The translations under genes and the position numbers were made by a program. Below, one piece after another: positions 1 through 6,750 of a stretch of DNA of 11,519 nucleotides (positions within the stretch are counted from its first letter, which is position 1; every line of letters begins with the position of its first letter). The DNA lies in contig NZ_CAKPYE010000017.1 of the NCBI RefSeq assembly GCF_934202705.1, forward strand, positions 1 through 11,519, written 5' to 3'. This stretch comes from an uncultured Limosilactobacillus sp. (GTDB lineage Bacteria > Bacillota > Bacilli > Lactobacillales > Lactobacillaceae). Below the pieces are notes generated by a model. That model saw nothing but the letters and a program-made list of their open reading frames with translations, did no database searches and had not been told where the DNA came from.

Positions 1-333
1 CAATTGGTTAAGAATAATTATGTTCAATCCCAGTGGGGACAATGGTACATGTTTGGTGATGATGGAAAGATCGTAACCGGACCACATATGTGGCAAGGAT
101 CGATGTATTACTTTGATCCAGATACTTACGGAGTTGTAAAGAACGATTACCGCGTTCCTACCGGTGAAAAGACTGGATATTTGTTAGGCAGTGAAGGACA
201 GGCCCTAACAGGATTTCAGAATTGGCAAGGCAGCCGTTATTACTTCAACCCATCAAATTATAAGTTAGTAACTAATAGTTATCTGTACGTGGATGGTAAT
301 TTATACTATGTTGATGGTAGTGGATTTATTAAT
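1..333 (+). repeat. Wall/glucan-binding-type repeats, 5' partial set
   Basis: This is in-frame coding repeat DNA. Units carry a WQG core followed by an aromatic stretch, then a Lys-Asn and Tyr-Val segment. The first 132 bases align without gaps to 2001-2132 of the next gene, at roughly 72% identity by hand count. Confidence 0.75.
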
Positions 334-924
334 AAAAGTTCATTTAGTAATGCTTTAAATCAGTATATTGTAAATAATCACATTGGTCATGCTAATATCG
401 TTCAGCACTATGTTATTCCGCAAAATACCACTGGAGCATATCGAGGAACTAGCAATGGCCTTCCTAATATGGTAATTGTTCATGAAACTGCCAACCCTAA
501 TGACAGTATTTGGGGAGAAATAAATTATGAAGCGAATACTTATAATAAAGCATTCGTACATGCATTTGTTGATGGCAACAATATCATTGAAATCTCTTCG
601 ACGGATCATGAAGCATGGGGAGCCGGTTACCCAGCCAATAGCCGTGCAGTACAATTTGAACAAGTTGAGGTTCATAGTGCTTGGGAATTTGCTCGTGAAA
701 TATCAAATGCTGCATATTATACTGCGTATAATATGCATAAATATGGAATGACACCTTCTTTAGGTGGCACGTTATATTCACACCATATGATTTCACAAAC
801 ATTTGGTGGTACTGACCATACGGATCCAGATGCATATTGGTCAAGAAATGCAAGTATGTTTGGAACAGGATATACGATGAACGACTTCTATCAGTTAGTT
901 CAGGCATATTATGCTGCAATCTAA
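1..924 (+). CDS. Secreted N-acetylmuramoyl-L-alanine amidase with wall-binding repeats (5' partial)
   Basis: This is the C-terminal part of a peptidoglycan amidase. The reading frame is open from the first base and starts in the middle of a repeat, so the true start and signal peptide lie upstream. Numbering from the first codon, residues 1-110 are glucan-/wall-binding-type repeats. Two WQG-YYF-P units begin near residues 27 and 71. Residues about 155-307 form an Amidase_2 (PGRP-like) domain. Zinc-ligand candidates are His161 in a VIVHETA motif, the His261-His262 pair, and the GGTDHTDP motif (His273, Asp275). The family cleaves the bond between N-acetylmuramic acid and the stem-peptide L-alanine outside the cell. 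The next gene encodes another hydrolase with the same repeat, so the two probably bind the same wall ligand. A terminator follows directly. The domain call is firm; the substrate of the repeats is inferred. Confidence 0.88.
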   Translation, partial: QLVKNNYVQSQWGQWYMFGDDGKIVTGPHMWQGSMYYFDPDTYGVVKNDYRVPTGEKTGYLLGSEGQALTGFQNWQGSRYYFNPSNYKLVTNSYLYVDGNLYYVDGSGFINKSSFSNALNQYIVNNHIGHANIVQHYVIPQNTTGAYRGTSNGLPNMVIVHETANPNDSIWGEINYEANTYNKAFVHAFVDGNNIIEISSTDHEAWGAGYPANSRAVQFEQVEVHSAWEFAREISNAAYYTAYNMHKYGMTPSLGGTLYSHHMISQTFGGTDHTDPDAYWSRNASMFGTGYTMNDFYQLVQAYYAAI

Positions 925-941
925 TGATATTATTAAATTTT

Positions 942-970
942 AGGTATCGAGTTATCTTGATGCCTTTTTT
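942..970 (+). terminator. Rho-independent terminator after the amidase
   Basis: Arm AGGTATCGA (942-950) pairs with TTGATGCCT (957-965) across a six-base loop, with two G-T wobble pairs. A run of T follows (965-970). It lies 17 bases after the amidase stop and separates that gene from the endopeptidase downstream. Confidence 0.8.
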
Positions 971-993
971 GTTGCAATAATATTACAATGATT

Positions 994-1024
994 TTGCAAT
1001 CATTATCATTGATTAACATATAGT
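994..1024 (+). promoter_or_regulatory. Weak candidate promoter upstream of the NlpC/P60 gene
   Basis: TTGCAA (994-999) and TATAGT (1019-1024) are separated by 19 bases, which is longer than the usual 17. The gap 925-1124 must contain a promoter because a terminator precedes it, but other AT-rich hexamers in the gap are nearly as good. No riboswitch-like structure was recognised in the remaining leader. Confidence 0.25.
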
Positions 1025-1124
1025 CTATATTTAAGACTTTCTAAGGAAGTTGTGATAGATTAAAAAACGTTGAATATTAATAAAATAGATTACTGAAAAA
1101 TTTGAAAGGGTTGTTATTAACTTT

Positions 1125-2558
1125 ATGGATTCTAAAAAGCATTTTAAACTGTATAAGAGTGGTAAGAAGTGGTGTGCAATGGCTATTGCAACCATGACCG
1201 CAGTTATGGGAGTGACTGTAGCTACTCAGTCCGTACAAGCTGATGTTACTGATGCTTCTGACAGTGTTCAACAACTTAGAAATAATAACCAAGACACGGT
1301 AACTACAGATAACAATCACAACAATGAATTAAATACTACAAGCAGTACTTATAGCTCAGATGTGAATTTTGCATCAAAAAAAGTATCTGTCACTAATAAA
1401 TCTACAAAAAATGGTTGGTATGATGAGAACGGTCAAAAAGTTTACTACCAAAATGGTCAAACAGAATCAGGTCGTCATTATTCTCAGTTAGACTCAATGG
1501 ATGGCAGCAATACTCAAAGTTATTACTTAATGGATAATGGGGTTGCTCAGTCTGGACTTCAAGAATGGCAGGGCACAAACTGGTATTTCGACCCAGTTAC
1601 CTACCAGTTAGTAAAAAATGCATATGTTGATCCAGATAATAACAACACTGGATTCCTAACTAACAATGATGGTGCTGCTGTAAATGGATTACAAGAATGG
1701 CAAGGCAATTTCTTCTATTTTAATACATCTACTTACCGTTTAGAGAAGAATAGTTATGTAGATCCCGATGGTAATAATAGCGGTTACCTTTTAGGGACAG
1801 ATGGAATTGTTAAATCTGGCCTTCAAGAATGGCAAGGTAACCATTTTTACTTCGATGAAAGATCAAAGAAGTTACAAAAAAATACTTATGTTGTTCCATC
1901 TGCAATGAATGATGGATACTTGTTGGATCAAAATGGTATTGCATTGACTGGTGTTCAAAAATGGCAGGGTACTTACTATTATTTCGATCCATCCAATTAC
2001 CAATTAGTAAAAAATGCTTATGTTCAATCGCAGTGGGGATCATGGTATTTGTTTGGGAACAATGGAATGATAGTGACTGGTCTGGCAAAATGGCAAGGCT
2101 CATTATTCTACTTTGATCCGAACACTTACCAAGCAGACAAAAATATGAATGTAGTTGTTAATGGAACTACATATCATTTGGATGGTAACGGATTTGCTAC
2201 AGTTATTAATACTGCAGCAACTAAAGCTGACCGTGCTTTAACTATGTTAGGTACTCCATATGTTTGGGGTGGTAACACTCCTACTGGATTTGATTGTTCC
2301 GGATTAGTACAATGGGCATTTGGCTTAGGATCGAACTATCGAACAACTTACCAACAAACAAATCTTGGTTCACATCATCGTGATGTTTATAATGCTCCAA
2401 AGGGGTCGTTAGTATTCTTTGGTAGTGATGGTGCACCATACCACGTTGGTATTTCATTAGGTAATGGTACCTTTGTTCATGCTCCAGAACCTGGTGATCG
2501 TGTTAAAATTACTAAAATGGCTTACTATACTCCAAGTTATTATATTGTAATGAATTAA
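1125..2558 (+). CDS. Secreted NlpC/P60 peptidoglycan endopeptidase with KxYKxGKxW signal and wall-binding repeats
   Basis: This complete 477-residue secreted protein should cut peptide bonds in peptidoglycan stem peptides. The N-terminus carries an exact KxYKxGKxW motif (Lys8 to Trp16), a hydrophobic segment, and a probable cleavage site after VQA (residue 39). Residues 40-140 are low-complexity, rich in Asn, Ser and Thr. Five wall/glucan-binding-type repeats begin near residues 144, 188, 232, 276 and 319. The C-terminal NlpC/P60 domain (about 365-477) shows the Cys391 nucleophile in DCSGLVQW, His440 in PYHVG and His452 in FVHAPEPG, the expected catalytic set. A GAAAGGG ribosome site at 1104-1110 is 14 bases from the ATG, which is long, but the signal peptide fixes this start. 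It follows the amidase in the same direction behind a terminator, so it is probably transcribed separately. Confidence 0.93.
   Translation: MDSKKHFKLYKSGKKWCAMAIATMTAVMGVTVATQSVQADVTDASDSVQQLRNNNQDTVTTDNNHNNELNTTSSTYSSDVNFASKKVSVTNKSTKNGWYDENGQKVYYQNGQTESGRHYSQLDSMDGSNTQSYYLMDNGVAQSGLQEWQGTNWYFDPVTYQLVKNAYVDPDNNNTGFLTNNDGAAVNGLQEWQGNFFYFNTSTYRLEKNSYVDPDGNNSGYLLGTDGIVKSGLQEWQGNHFYFDERSKKLQKNTYVVPSAMNDGYLLDQNGIALTGVQKWQGTYYYFDPSNYQLVKNAYVQSQWGSWYLFGNNGMIVTGLAKWQGSLFYFDPNTYQADKNMNVVVNGTTYHLDGNGFATVINTAATKADRALTMLGTPYVWGGNTPTGFDCSGLVQWAFGLGSNYRTTYQQTNLGSHHRDVYNAPKGSLVFFGSDGAPYHVGISLGNGTFVHAPEPGDRVKITKMAYYTPSYYIVMN
1554..2204 (+). repeat. Five tandem 44-codon wall/glucan-binding repeats
   Basis: Units begin at about 1554, 1686, 1818, 1950 and 2079, a spacing of 132 bases (129 for the last step). 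Each encodes a G-L/V-Q-E/K-WQG core, then FYF, then a Lys-Asn-x-Tyr-Val segment and a Gly-Tyr-Leu-Leu turn. The last unit is degenerate. The repeats are diverged in DNA but strongly conserved in key residues, so selection acts on the protein. Confidence 0.85.
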
Positions 2559-2595
2559 TAAGATTAATTAAAAAGTAACCATTTAAAATTAATTT

Positions 2596-2604
2596 TGATA
2601 TAAT
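2596..2604 (+). promoter_or_regulatory. Extended -10 promoter for the lipoprotein gene
   Basis: A perfect TATAAT (2599-2604) is preceded by TG one base upstream (2596-2597), giving an extended -10. The matching -35 position (TAACCA, 2576-2581, 17-base spacer) is poor, as is common for extended -10 promoters. The start codon is 37 bases downstream. Confidence 0.65.
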
Positions 2605-2641
2605 TGATTCAATACATGAACGACAATAAGAGGGGTAAACT

Positions 2642-3166
2642 ATGAAATTTCCAAAAATTATGATGTCAACAATGGCTGGGGCAATGGTTTTATCCTTAGC
2701 TGCTTGTGGAAGTAAGTCAACCACAGAGACTAAAAAAGACGTTGCGGAAAGTAGTCATGTTACTAAGAAACATAGTAACAAAAAGGGTGCTAGCAAGGTA
2801 TCAAAGAAAAATTCTCAAAGTAAGGAAGCTAGTTCTAAAGATAATGTAGTTGTTTCAAAGAATAGTTCTTCAACGAACACAACTATTAATGGCGTTAAGA
2901 ATAGCGCAACTGCACAGTCTGTGAGTCAACGTCAAACACGGACGATGACTGCAGTAGATGCCCGAAACTTAGTGAAGGAACATCTAGGTAACCAACGTGC
3001 TAATTCATTGGAAGCTGGTAAGGGAGAGCCGGTTCAACCTGAAGTAAGCGCAATTGATGGCTTTAATGTAAAGCAAAATGGCACAAATGATTGGACTGTT
3101 TCTGGTGTATATAGTGGTAAGACATATACTTATCATGTAACACCAAGTGCAATTACGGGTGCCTAA
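2642..3166 (+). CDS. Small lipoprotein of unknown function
   Basis: This 174-residue protein has a type II signal peptide. Charged and hydrophobic residues 1-19 lead to the lipobox LAAC with Cys22 as the expected lipidation site. Residues about 23-85 are a hydrophilic linker rich in Ser, Lys and Asn, typical of an extracytoplasmic tether through the wall. A compact C-terminal region (about 100-174) starts with a DARNLVKEHL-like helix and ends with WTVSGVYSGKTYTYHV, probably a small alpha/beta domain that I do not recognise. AAGAGGGG at 2628-2635 is a strong ribosome site, six bases from the ATG. The gene has its own promoter and terminator, so it is likely monocistronic. Membrane anchoring is confident; no function is proposed. 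Confidence 0.85.
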   Translation: MKFPKIMMSTMAGAMVLSLAACGSKSTTETKKDVAESSHVTKKHSNKKGASKVSKKNSQSKEASSKDNVVVSKNSSSTNTTINGVKNSATAQSVSQRQTRTMTAVDARNLVKEHLGNQRANSLEAGKGEPVQPEVSAIDGFNVKQNGTNDWTVSGVYSGKTYTYHVTPSAITGA

Positions 3167-3182
3167 GGAAAAATAATTAGTG

Positions 3183-3188
3183 TATAAT
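3183..3188 (+). promoter_or_regulatory. Possible -10 element overlapping the lipoprotein terminator
   Basis: A perfect TATAAT lies 17 bases after the lipoprotein stop and just before a terminator hairpin. The -35 position is weak. If used, transcription would begin at about 3195, inside the hairpin, leaving it incomplete in the new transcript. It could serve the glycosyltransferase genes at 3243 onward, for which no better promoter is visible. Confidence 0.3.
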
Positions 3189-3191
3189 TAG

Positions 3192-3218
3192 TCGGTACGG
3201 TTCAGTACCGATTTTTTT
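3192..3218 (+). terminator. Rho-independent terminator after the lipoprotein gene
   Basis: A perfect 7-bp stem, TCGGTAC (3192-3198) with GTACCGA (3205-3211), encloses a six-base loop. A seven-T tract follows (3212-3218). Confidence 0.88.
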
Positions 3219-3242
3219 ATTAATTAAGTAAAGAGGATCGTT

Positions 3243-4175
3243 ATGGATAAATTATCAATTGTTGTTCCCTGTTACAATGAGGAAGAATCAATTCCATTAT
3301 TTTTCCCGTCTGTAGAAAAGGAAGTTAATAAAATTGACGAGCTAAAAGTTGAATATTGGTTTGTTAATGATGGCTCTGATGATCGAACTCTGCATGAACT
3401 CAGAAAGCTTAATGAAGAATATTCTGATAAAGTTCATTATGTATCATTTTCGCGAAATTTTGGTAAAGAAGCAGCACTTTATGCAGGTTTACAAGCCACT
3501 ACTGGCGATTATGTAGTGGTAATGGATGTTGATTTACAGGATCCGCCTTCGTTTCTCCCAAAAATGATTGATGTACTTAGAAGTAGTGATTATGATTGCG
3601 TGGGTACTAGAAGGGTTGACCGGACTGGAGAAGCTAAGATAAAGTCATTTTTAAGCAACCAGTTTTATAATGTGATTAATCGTATTTCCCAGACCTCTAT
3701 AGTTCCAGGTGCACGTGATTATCGGATGATGACTAGACAGATGGTTAATGCTGTTTTGTCTATGACAGAATATGACCGCTTTTCTAAGGGCATTTTTAGC
3801 TGGGTAGGATTTAAAACTAAATATTTGGATTACCATAATATTGAAAGGGCAGCTGGGGAAACAGACTGGTCGACTTGGAAACTCTTTAAATATGCAATGA
3901 ATGGGATCGCTGATTTTTCACAAGCTCCGTTATCAATCGCTGTTTGGTTGGGATCTGCTTCATTTATTCTTTCAATTGTTGGTATTGTCTTTGTCATTAT
4001 TCGACGTATTTTAGAACCCACTAGTAGTGTATTTGGTTGGGCATCCTTAGTATGTCTAATTTTACTGTTGGGTGGTTTGCAATTACTATGTATTGGGATT
4101 GTTGGCAAATATGTTGGAAGAACTTATATGCAAACTAAAAATCGTCCAATTTATATCATTAAGGAGAAGCGGTAA
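3243..4175 (+). CDS. GtrB/CsbB-like polyprenyl-phosphate glycosyltransferase (GT2, DPM1-like)
   Basis: This 310-residue membrane glycosyltransferase most likely moves a sugar from a nucleotide donor onto undecaprenyl phosphate at the inner face of the membrane. The GT-A domain begins with SIVVPCYNEEE (about 5-15), followed by NDGSDD (42-47) and DVDLQDPP (95-102, including the metal-binding DxD). SRNFGKEAAL (70-79) and GARDYRMM (156-163) are typical of the GtrB/CsbB/YkcC group. Two membrane helices follow at about 229-254 and 264-288, then a short basic tail, which is the usual family architecture and length. AAGAGGA at 3231-3237 is five bases from the ATG. The stop codon overlaps the next start by one base, so the two are translationally coupled. 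The sugar is unknown. Such enzymes normally need a GT-C or flippase partner; one candidate lies at 9732. Confidence 0.88.
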   Translation: MDKLSIVVPCYNEEESIPLFFPSVEKEVNKIDELKVEYWFVNDGSDDRTLHELRKLNEEYSDKVHYVSFSRNFGKEAALYAGLQATTGDYVVVMDVDLQDPPSFLPKMIDVLRSSDYDCVGTRRVDRTGEAKIKSFLSNQFYNVINRISQTSIVPGARDYRMMTRQMVNAVLSMTEYDRFSKGIFSWVGFKTKYLDYHNIERAAGETDWSTWKLFKYAMNGIADFSQAPLSIAVWLGSASFILSIVGIVFVIIRRILEPTSSVFGWASLVCLILLLGGLQLLCIGIVGKYVGRTYMQTKNRPIYIIKEKR

Positions 4176-5182
4176 TGCAAGAAGAAAGTGCACCACTAAT
4201 CAGTGTTATTATTCCTGCTTATAATGTTGAAAGATATATTACAAAAAGCATAAACTCTATTTTAAATCAGACGTATCGTAACATTGAAGTAGTTGTAATT
4301 GATGATGGATCTACAGATAGGACCAAAGAAATAATAGCTAACTTAGCAAGGAAAGATACTAGAATCAAGCTATATACCCAAGAAAATTCAGGTGTTGCTG
4401 ATGCCAGAAAGAGAGGGATAGATCTTTCTCATGGAAAGTATATTTCTTTTGTGGATCCTGACGATGTTGTAACGTCAGATTATATACAGTATATGTTTCA
4501 ATTGCTGAGAAATAATAATTTTAATTCCAAAGTAGCGCTATGTACTTTAAAAGATATATTTAGCACAGGTGCAGTTATTGACCATGGCGATGGAACAGAA
4601 AAAACATTATCAAATAAAAATGCATTAGAGATGATGTGCTATAACGACCGTGTGGATACCTGTTGTGTTGCAAAATTAGTTGATAGTAGTCTCTATAAAA
4701 GTTCCCAATTTGTTGGTTTTCAAAAAGGCAAATTATTTGAAGACATGGGAACAACTTATTCTTTATTTGAGCAATCTCCAACAATTGAGTGCGGGTTCGT
4801 ATCAAAATATAAATACTTTATTAGAAATAACTCTATTACCACGAGCAAATTTAATATTAGAAAATTAGACTTACTTGAGATGACTGATCAAATGGCTAAT
4901 AGTGTTAATCAACAGTTCCCAGAACTTAAAAGTGCGACGTTAAGAAGACAAGCGTATGCAAGGTTTAGTACTTTAAACCAAACTTTAGATGCTTCTGGGG
5001 ATAAAGTAAAGTCAGCACAAAAATCGATGGTTACCTTTTTACATAATCATCGAAAGCAAGTTTTAAGTGATCCAAAGACTCCAAAACGAGACCGAGTAGC
5101 TTTTTATATGCTTACCTTTGGGTTACCTTTTTATAAATTTTCATGGAAAGCTTATTTAAAATTTGTAAAAAAGGCTAAATAG
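4175..5182 (+). CDS. GT2-family glycosyltransferase (EpsJ/CpsJ-like)
   Basis: This 335-residue protein has an N-terminal GT-A domain. SVIIPAYNVERYI (10-22), DDGSTD (43-48), NSGVADARKRG (71-81) and the DPDD metal-binding motif (94-97) are clear. KLFEDMGT further on resembles the conserved ED region of capsular and exopolysaccharide transferases. The C-terminal 100 residues are basic, with no clear membrane helix. It should add a sugar to a growing lipid-linked or protein-linked glycan on the cytoplasmic side. The start is decided by AAGGAG at 4161-4166, eight bases upstream; the ATG overlaps the previous stop by one base (TAATG). Co-expression with the GtrB-like enzyme is strongly implied, but donor and acceptor sugars cannot be read from sequence. 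Internal base composition is more AT-rich than prfC. Confidence 0.87.
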   Translation: MQEESAPLISVIIPAYNVERYITKSINSILNQTYRNIEVVVIDDGSTDRTKEIIANLARKDTRIKLYTQENSGVADARKRGIDLSHGKYISFVDPDDVVTSDYIQYMFQLLRNNNFNSKVALCTLKDIFSTGAVIDHGDGTEKTLSNKNALEMMCYNDRVDTCCVAKLVDSSLYKSSQFVGFQKGKLFEDMGTTYSLFEQSPTIECGFVSKYKYFIRNNSITTSKFNIRKLDLLEMTDQMANSVNQQFPELKSATLRRQAYARFSTLNQTLDASGDKVKSAQKSMVTFLHNHRKQVLSDPKTPKRDRVAFYMLTFGLPFYKFSWKAYLKFVKKAK

Positions 5183-5200
5183 AGGTTAGAAGACAAAGCA

Positions 5201-6304
5201 ATGAGTTTTAATAAAAAGCCAATTATGTATTGGTCATTAGAATTATTAATTTTATCTTTATTAATTTGGGTTTGTACTAAAATTGATTTTATCTTTCGGC
5301 CAATTCTCATTTTTATTTCAGTCGTTTTTGTTCCAGTAATTATTTCGTTATTTTTGTATTACATGCTAAGACCGATTTTGAAACTTTTTCTAAAAATCAA
5401 AGTTGGTAAGCATAGAATGCCGCGTGGTGTAGCAAGTTTAATTATTGTATTGCTCTTAATTCTATTGGTATGTAGTGTCATTGCAGCCGTCATTCCCTCA
5501 ATGGTAAATGAATTGACGCAGATTATCAAAGGATTACCGACAGCGGCTAAAGAGACTCAAAAATGGATTGTAAAATTATCACATCATCCTTGGTTGCGTG
5601 AGATTGACTTTAATGCCTACTACAAACAGCTAAATAACCAATTATCAAAATCATCACAAACGATTTTAAAGGGTCTTACTGATCGCGCAGGTACAGTTAT
5701 TAGTATGGTTACCAGTACCTTGATTGTTGCGATTACAGTGCCTGTTATGTTATTTTACATGCTAAAGGATAGCGATAAATTTGTGCCAAGTGTCCAGAAA
5801 TATTTTTCTAAAGAACACGGAGAAGAGATTGCAAAGCTATTACATCAAATGAACGCTACACTGTCGTCTTATATTGCAGGGCAAGCAATTGAATGTATTT
5901 TTGTGGCTGTTGCGACGAGTATTGGATATTTAATTATTGGTCAGCCCGTTGCTATTGTGCTCGGATTGATTGCTGGTTTAACAAATATGATTCCATACGT
6001 GGGACCATATATTGGTATTGCACCAGCATTGATGGTTTCTTTAGCGATGGCACCAAAGAAGCTGATATGGGTAATTATAGTTGTAATTGTTGTTCAACAA
6101 ATTGATGGGAACATAATTTATCCAAATATCATTGGTAGGACACTGCAAATCCATCCGCTGACAATTATTATGCTTCTCTTAGCTGCAGGAAACATTGCTG
6201 GTATCCCAGGAATGATATTATGTATACCTTTTTACGCAGTTGTTAAAACCATTTTTAATTATATTTGGAGTATTTATCGTATTGAGAATCATAACCACCC
6301 GTAA
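5201..6304 (+). CDS. AI-2E/PerM-family membrane transporter
   Basis: This 367-residue multi-pass membrane protein belongs to the AI-2E (UPF0118/PerM/YtvI) family. Paired hydrophobic helices lie at about 14-33 and 37-56, with others at about 77-100 and 165-188. The region 230-355 is helix-rich and carries the family signatures NMIPYVGPYIG (262-272), the QQIDGNIIYP segment (299-308) and the IHPLTI plus GIPGMIL region (317-340). Members include transporters linked to autoinducer-2 export and sodium/proton exchange; the substrate here is not known. The gene begins 18 bases after the glycosyltransferase stop, with only a modest AGAAG ribosome site (5188-5192). It is probably the last gene of the same transcript. 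The stop codon sits in a CCCGT/ACGGG hairpin that may belong to an insertion-sequence end, so the last few residues (ENHNHP) may not be ancestral. Confidence 0.88.
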   Translation: MSFNKKPIMYWSLELLILSLLIWVCTKIDFIFRPILIFISVVFVPVIISLFLYYMLRPILKLFLKIKVGKHRMPRGVASLIIVLLLILLVCSVIAAVIPSMVNELTQIIKGLPTAAKETQKWIVKLSHHPWLREIDFNAYYKQLNNQLSKSSQTILKGLTDRAGTVISMVTSTLIVAITVPVMLFYMLKDSDKFVPSVQKYFSKEHGEEIAKLLHQMNATLSSYIAGQAIECIFVAVATSIGYLIIGQPVAIVLGLIAGLTNMIPYVGPYIGIAPALMVSLAMAPKKLIWVIIVVIVVQQIDGNIIYPNIIGRTLQIHPLTIIMLLLAAGNIAGIPGMILCIPFYAVVKTIFNYIWSIYRIENHNHP

Positions 6305-6330
6305 AACGGGCTATAAGCCGCTATTTACAA

Positions 6331-6356
6331 CCAGCGTCCCAAGGCGCTGGCTTTTT
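6331..6356 (+). terminator. Rho-independent terminator after the AI-2E-family gene
   Basis: CCAGCGTC (6331-6338) pairs with GGCGCTGG (6343-6350), with one wobble, across a CCAA loop. CTTTTTC and further Ts follow. It is the strongest of several hairpins in 6298-6406 and should end the 3243-6304 transcript. Confidence 0.82.
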
Positions 6357-6391
6357 CTTTATTCAAGCCAAAATACTTTGGCTACTTCACT

Positions 6392-6406
6392 ACTGCTTTA
6401 AGCAGT
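6392..6406. repeat. Short hairpin downstream of the transposase remnant
   Basis: ACTGCT (6392-6397) and AGCAGT (6401-6406) form a 6-bp stem with a TTA loop. It lies 12 bases beyond the tnpA remnant stop codon on the minus strand, where IS200/IS605 elements carry their right-end hairpin. The assignment as an element end is inferred. Confidence 0.45.
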
Positions 6407-6418
6407 GTTTGTAATACT

Positions 6419-6577
6419 TTACCTACCCTTAAAAGGATTGGAATATTCAACCGTTGTTATTTTATCAACTAATTGATCATGTTTTTCTTGATCTCTAATG
6501 TACTTACGAATCGTAGATTCGTTCAATCCGACGGTGCTAACATAATATCCTTTCGCCCAAAAATGACGATCCCCATA
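6419..6577 (-). pseudogene. IS200/IS605-family TnpA transposase, C-terminal remnant
   Basis: The minus strand encodes the last 52 residues of a Y1/HUH transposase and then a stop. The recognisable segments are YGDRHFWAKGYYVSTVGLNE, then STIRKYIRDQEKHD, and a tail ending VEYSNPFKGR. The HFWAxGYYVSTVGLNE block and the following TIRKYI helix, with its presumed catalytic Tyr, match the C-terminal region of the family (about 150 residues in full). The HUH metal-binding motif and the N-terminal two thirds are absent. An in-frame stop (6578-6580) directly precedes the homologous stretch, and no start codon serves it. It cannot encode a working enzyme. No TnpB or second open frame is nearby. Family identity is firm from the motifs; the breakpoint position is approximate. 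Confidence 0.85.
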
Positions 6578-6644
6578 TTAGATTTTGGCTTGAACACCTA
6601 TATATTAAGGCCAAAGGGTTTTTTATTTATATAATTTTGATTGC

Positions 6645-6669
6645 CCACCCGCATAGCAGGTGGTTTTTT
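6645..6669 (+). terminator. Hairpin with T tract, plus strand
   Basis: CCACC-C-GC (6645-6652) pairs with GC-A-GGTGG (6656-6663) with one C-A mismatch and an ATA loop. TTTTTT follows, then GG and another six Ts. It has the form of a factor-independent terminator on the plus strand but does not directly follow a gene; it may be left over from a deleted gene or element. Confidence 0.6.
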
Positions 6670-6681
6670 GGTTTTTTGTTT

Positions 6682-6706
6682 CGCACGTGCGCTATCGCTT
6701 ACGCAC
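6682..6706. repeat. Palindrome and alternative stem segment
   Basis: CGCACGTGCG (6682-6691) is a perfect 10-bp palindrome. A third copy of its half, CGCAC, at 6702-6706 can also pair with GTGCG (6687-6691) across a ten-base loop. The two pairings exclude each other. It is notably GC-rich compared with its surroundings. No function is evident. Confidence 0.5.
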
Positions 6707-6716
6707 TCAAGGCAAT

Positions 6717-6750
6717 AAAAAAAGTAGATCCATTATGAACCTACTTTTTT
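6717..6750 (-). terminator. Terminator of the LCP gene, possibly bidirectional
   Basis: On the minus strand GTAGGTTC pairs with GGATCTAC (two wobbles) around an ATAAT loop, flanked by six As before and seven Ts after. It overlaps the LCP stop codon. The A and T runs on both sides mean it could also stop transcription entering from the left. Confidence 0.8.

Larger units (their letters stand above)
6362..6594. repeat. 13-bp perfect inverted repeat flanking a transposase remnant
   Basis: TTCAAGCCAAAAT (6362-6374) is the exact reverse complement of ATTTTGGCTTGAA (6582-6594). The 207 bases between them hold the transposase remnant. The left copy also forms a local hairpin with 6377-6383 (AGCCAAA and TTTGGCT, loop ATAC). 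IS200/IS605 elements lack long terminal inverted repeats, so this repeat is not their standard end; it may mark a rearrangement or a small derived element. Confidence 0.6.

Noticed and set aside
584..919. Antisense open frame inside the amidase gene
   Set aside because: It has no ribosome site or recognisable domain and lies wholly opposite a well-supported amidase domain.
925..1124. Riboswitch or other structured leader before the NlpC/P60 gene
   Set aside because: Beyond the terminator, the AT-rich leader shows no conserved riboswitch motif or strong stem.
1554..2204. Regular 132-base periodicity that could suggest a CRISPR-like or satellite array
   Set aside because: The units are in-frame, diverged at the DNA level and conserved as protein repeats; there are no short identical repeats with unique spacers.
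5201..6304. Calling the AI-2E-family protein a proven autoinducer exporter
   Set aside because: The family includes members with ion-exchange roles, and nothing in the sequence or neighbours identifies the substrate.
6361..6600. A complete IS200/IS605 element
   Set aside because: Only the C-terminal third of TnpA remains, the HUH motif is missing, a stop precedes the homologous stretch and no TnpB is present.
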